This document shows positions 5,543 to 7,261 of a stretch of DNA of 7,261 nucleotides, piece by piece; the first letter of the stretch is position 1, and every line of letters begins with the position of its first letter. Under the pieces are notes generated by a model that had not been told where the DNA came from, made no database searches, and was given only the letters and a program-made list of their open reading frames with translations. This DNA is from Bacteroidales bacterium UBA1217 (lineage in GTDB: Bacteria; Bacteroidota; Bacteroidia; Bacteroidales; P3). The stretch lies in contig DBXH01000036.1 in assembly GCA_002309335.1 (NCBI GenBank), forward strand, positions 1,465-8,725. Reading direction: 5' to 3'. Both the position numbers and the translations under genes were made by a program.

Positions 5543-6117
5543 TATTTACTTCCTCCTGTATTTTTAGGCTCGGCCTCCGAGATAGCAACGGGGATTGCTT
5601 TGTCGATGGCGCCTTTGTGAGCTTCGTCTAAGTCTTTATAAGGTCTACTGAATTTTTCACGCGAGAGTTCGTCACGCATTTCGTTGATGGCTGCGGTTAG
5701 TTCGTTCTGCACCTTGAAATAGGTATCGTACGAGGTGCCGCGGTCGTTTTGCAGCGAGATAACACCTTTTGATACGGGGTATACACCGATAAGGTCAATA
5801 TTCATATCCTGTTTTTCAGGAAGGTTGGGGAGATTCTGGGGGTTGCCCAAAAACTCTTTGGCACGTTCCTTCAGCAGGCTGATATCACCGACCTCCTTGT
5901 TGAAAAGGATACGGTCGTTGCGGTTGATTTTGACCTGGAAGATGTTACGTTCACGAACTTCTGGCGGAGTGAAGTCCGGCGGCAGCGGTGGCGGCAAACG
6001 CCGGGCGATACCCATATCTGTGTTGATGTTGGAGACCATCAGGAAGAAGGCCAGCAACAGGAACGAGATATCGGACATCGAGCTTGTATTTAAGCCAGGA
6101 GTTGATTTCTTGCTCAT
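5542..6117 (-). CDS. exbD: ExbD/TolR-family biopolymer transport protein (first exbD, long form)
   Basis: The 191-residue protein begins MSKKSTPGLNTSSMSDISFL, with one membrane helix at about 15-29 and the conserved aspartate at D16. Right after the helix is a proline-rich stretch (residues 41-52, seven prolines), then a periplasmic domain ending in the ExbD-like ISLQNDRGTSYDTYFKVQ at about 120-137 and a polar tail. It is about 50 residues longer than classical ExbD (E. coli 141), mainly after the helix and at the C-terminus. Known: paired exbD genes are common in Bacteroidota exb loci, and the two products may form a hetero-pair in the ExbB channel; the pairing here is inference. Its stop shares one base with the next start. 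No clear SD precedes its ATG, which lies eight bases after the stop of the upstream membrane protein gene. Confidence 0.92.
   Translation of the reverse strand: MSKKSTPGLNTSSMSDISFLLLAFFLMVSNINTDMGIARRLPPPLPPDFTPPEVRERNIFQVKINRNDRILFNKEVGDISLLKERAKEFLGNPQNLPNLPEKQDMNIDLIGVYPVSKGVISLQNDRGTSYDTYFKVQNELTAAINEMRDELSREKFSRPYKDLDEAHKGAIDKAIPVAISEAEPKNTGGSK
5552..5557 (-). promoter_or_regulatory. Full-consensus Shine-Dalgarno (AGGAGG) for second exbD
   Basis: On the minus strand AGGAGG stands nine bases before the ATG at 5542, inside the last codons of the first exbD. With the TAATG overlap it supports translational coupling and fixes the start. Such a complete SD is uncommon in Bacteroidota, and the first exbD and the small membrane gene have none. 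Confidence 0.75.
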
Positions 6118-6125
6118 AGTGATAC

Positions 6126-6551
6126 TTACTTTTTTAATGATTTAGAAATAACAGACCATATCAACAGTATCAGTGCTCCACCAACGGTGAAATAGGTGGT
6201 GTAGCATGCGATGGCGATAAGTTTCGCGGTCTTTTCGGAGGTATCGTAGCGCAGCAACATTTCCTGCGGCATAGTGTCACCGATAGAAAGAAGGATGGCA
6301 GCTACAATAACTACTATGATTGCTCCTGCGAAGATGATTGTCTTTTTGGGCTTGTCTTTGAGGCTGAGAATGCCGTAGAAAAGCCAAACGATGAGGCTCA
6401 GCGCCACATAGCAAATCAGTACCCAGAATGCCACGTCGAATGCCCAACCGAAGGTTTGCTGGTTGACGGCAAAGAGTATGGCGCACACGGCTACGATAAC
6501 AGCTACGGCAAGGCTGCACCACATTATGATTTTTCTCGTTTTTTCTTGCAT
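6126..6551 (-). CDS. Unrecognised four-segment membrane protein between exbB and exbD
   Basis: I do not recognise a named family. The 141-residue product has four likely membrane helices at about 8-29, 38-63, 71-90 and 111-134, with a basic loop between two and three (KDKPKK, 65-70) and a basic tail (SKSLKK). The polar stretch between helices three and four (about 91-110, GDTMPQEMLLRYDTSEKTAK) should lie outside the cytoplasm if both ends are inside, as the positive charges suggest. It stops eight bases before the first exbD and follows exbB on the same strand, so it is likely part of the same transcript. Inference: an accessory or assembly subunit of the Exb motor. The start at 6551 has no SD; repeat block 3 ends just before it. 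Confidence 0.85.
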   Translation of the reverse strand: MQEKTRKIIMWCSLAVAVIVAVCAILFAVNQQTFGWAFDVAFWVLICYVALSLIVWLFYGILSLKDKPKKTIIFAGAIIVVIVAAILLSIGDTMPQEMLLRYDTSEKTAKLIAIACYTTYFTVGGALILLIWSVISKSLKK

Positions 6552-6555
6552 AATA

Positions 6556-6690
6556 ATTAGTTTAAAAGTTTAATTAAAAGTTTAAATGTTTTAAAAGGTT
6601 TAAAAGGTTTTAGGGATTGAAAGGTCTCGGTTTTAGTCCTGCTCCTTTCGCTGAAATGACCCTTTGTTTCCTTTTAATCTTTTTATATGC
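6556..6690 (-). repeat. Intergenic AACCTTTT-type degenerate repeat block 3
   Basis: Read on the minus strand, a purine-rich arm (AGATTAAAAGGAAACAAAGGG) of about 20 bases comes first after exbB, then a CAGCGAAAGGAG segment, then pyrimidine-rich AACCTTTTAA units. On the plus strand TTAAAAGG occurs at 6591-6598 and 6600-6607 (period 9), and its complement CCTTTTAA at 6670-6677, giving a possible 8-bp long-loop stem. The order of parts is the same as in blocks 1 and 2: purine arm, AGCG-containing core, AACCTTTT run, start codon. It lies inside what looks like one operon, between exbB and the four-helix membrane gene, so it may separate their expression. Confidence 0.65.
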
Positions 6691-6697
6691 AAGAATA

Positions 6698-7261
6698 TTA
6701 TTTCTTGTTCTTAATGAGGATGTCCATAAAGGTTATGGTACCATCTTCCATCTGAGAAACGAGGCTCTCGATTTTGGTAAGGAGGTAGTTGTAGAAAATC
6801 TGAAGGATGATAGCGACAATAAGACCGAACACAGTGGTCAAAAGGGCCATCTTCATACCGTGAGCAACAACGGTCGGGCTGATATCACCTGCTTTCTCGA
6901 TATCATCGAATGCCTGGACCATACCGATAACGGTACCGAGGAATCCGAACGAAGGAGCCAGGGCGATGAACAGGGCGATCCAGGTGAGGTTAGCCTCGAG
7001 GCGAGCCATCTGGACACCACCGTAAGAAGTGAGGGCTTTTTCAACGTTCTCAAGACCTTCGTCGATGCGGTCGAGACCCTGATAGAAAATGCTTGCTACA
7101 GGACCACGGGTGTTGCGGCAGAGTTCCTTGGCAGCGTTGTAGTCGCCTTTCTTAACGTTGTCTTCAATACCGTTGAGGAGGGCGTTGACGTTGGTGGTTG
7201 CCATATTGAGGTAGATGATACGCTCGATAACGAGTGCCATACCGAGGATGAGGCAGAGGAG
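6698..7261 (-). CDS. exbB: ExbB/TolQ/MotA-family proton channel subunit, 5' end beyond the window
   Basis: The frame is open to the window edge, giving 187 visible residues ending in NKK before TAA 6698-6700. The ATG at 7240 is not the start: the preceding codons read LLCLILG, continuing the first membrane helix (LGMALVIERIIYL). Next comes a cytoplasmic helical part, then helix two with LAPSFGFLGTVIGMVQAF at about 101-118, the hallmark of the ExbB/TolQ family, and helix three at about 138-158 (MALLTTVFGLIVAI). Known: ExbB forms the pentameric inner-membrane stator through which protons pass with ExbD. The downstream exbD pair supports the assignment over TolQ, though the two families are hard to separate on a fragment. 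The visible C-terminus is short. Confidence 0.93.
   Translation of the reverse strand, partial: LLCLILGMALVIERIIYLNMATTNVNALLNGIEDNVKKGDYNAAKELCRNTRGPVASIFYQGLDRIDEGLENVEKALTSYGGVQMARLEANLTWIALFIALAPSFGFLGTVIGMVQAFDDIEKAGDISPTVVAHGMKMALLTTVFGLIVAIILQIFYNYLLTKIESLVSQMEDGTITFMDILIKNKK

Overview
This window looks like chromosomal DNA from a member of the Bacteroidota, most likely order Bacteroidales. The grounds are the ExbB / small membrane protein / ExbD / ExbD gene order, the ClpB sequence type (second Walker A reads GTTGVGKT), the AT-rich gene starts mostly lacking a Shine-Dalgarno (SD) sequence, and the moderate GC content. The family and genus cannot be fixed from the sequence alone. I see no insertion sequence, phage gene, tRNA, rRNA or CRISPR array.

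Plus strand, left to right. (1) The last 55 codons of a PLP-dependent Cys/Met-metabolism enzyme. (2) A repeat-rich intergenic block. (3) A three-segment GlsB/YeaQ/YmgE-type membrane protein of 81 aa. (4) A second, longer repeat block. (5) elbB, a DJ-1/PfpI-superfamily protein. (6) A structured gap of 187 bases. (7) clpB, the 878-aa disaggregase, ending in a clear intrinsic terminator.

Minus strand, read right to left. (8) exbB, running off the window edge. (9) A third repeat block. (10) An unrecognised four-segment membrane protein. (11) Two exbD genes joined by a TAATG overlap. (12) A very strong terminator. (13) A TrmN6-type tRNA adenine-N6 methyltransferase that starts only 12 bases after the terminator's U-tract and converges on clpB. 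ExbB and the two ExbDs should form a proton-driven inner-membrane motor that energises TonB-dependent outer-membrane transport or a similar envelope process. No tonB gene is visible here.

The most interesting non-coding signal is upstream of clpB. It has three tandem 11-bp direct repeats with a 7+4 layout, then an intrinsic-terminator hairpin, then an unusually good SD. A stretch just before the hairpin (1491-1503) is complementary to that SD (1566-1577, one bulged base). A transcript starting upstream would therefore carry both a terminator and an SD-sequestering stem, so it is a candidate leader-RNA switch for a heat-shock gene. The second theme is a degenerate AACCTTTT-rich repeat family with an embedded AAGCGNAGCG-like motif. 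It occurs in three intergenic regions, always in the same orientation relative to the downstream start codon.
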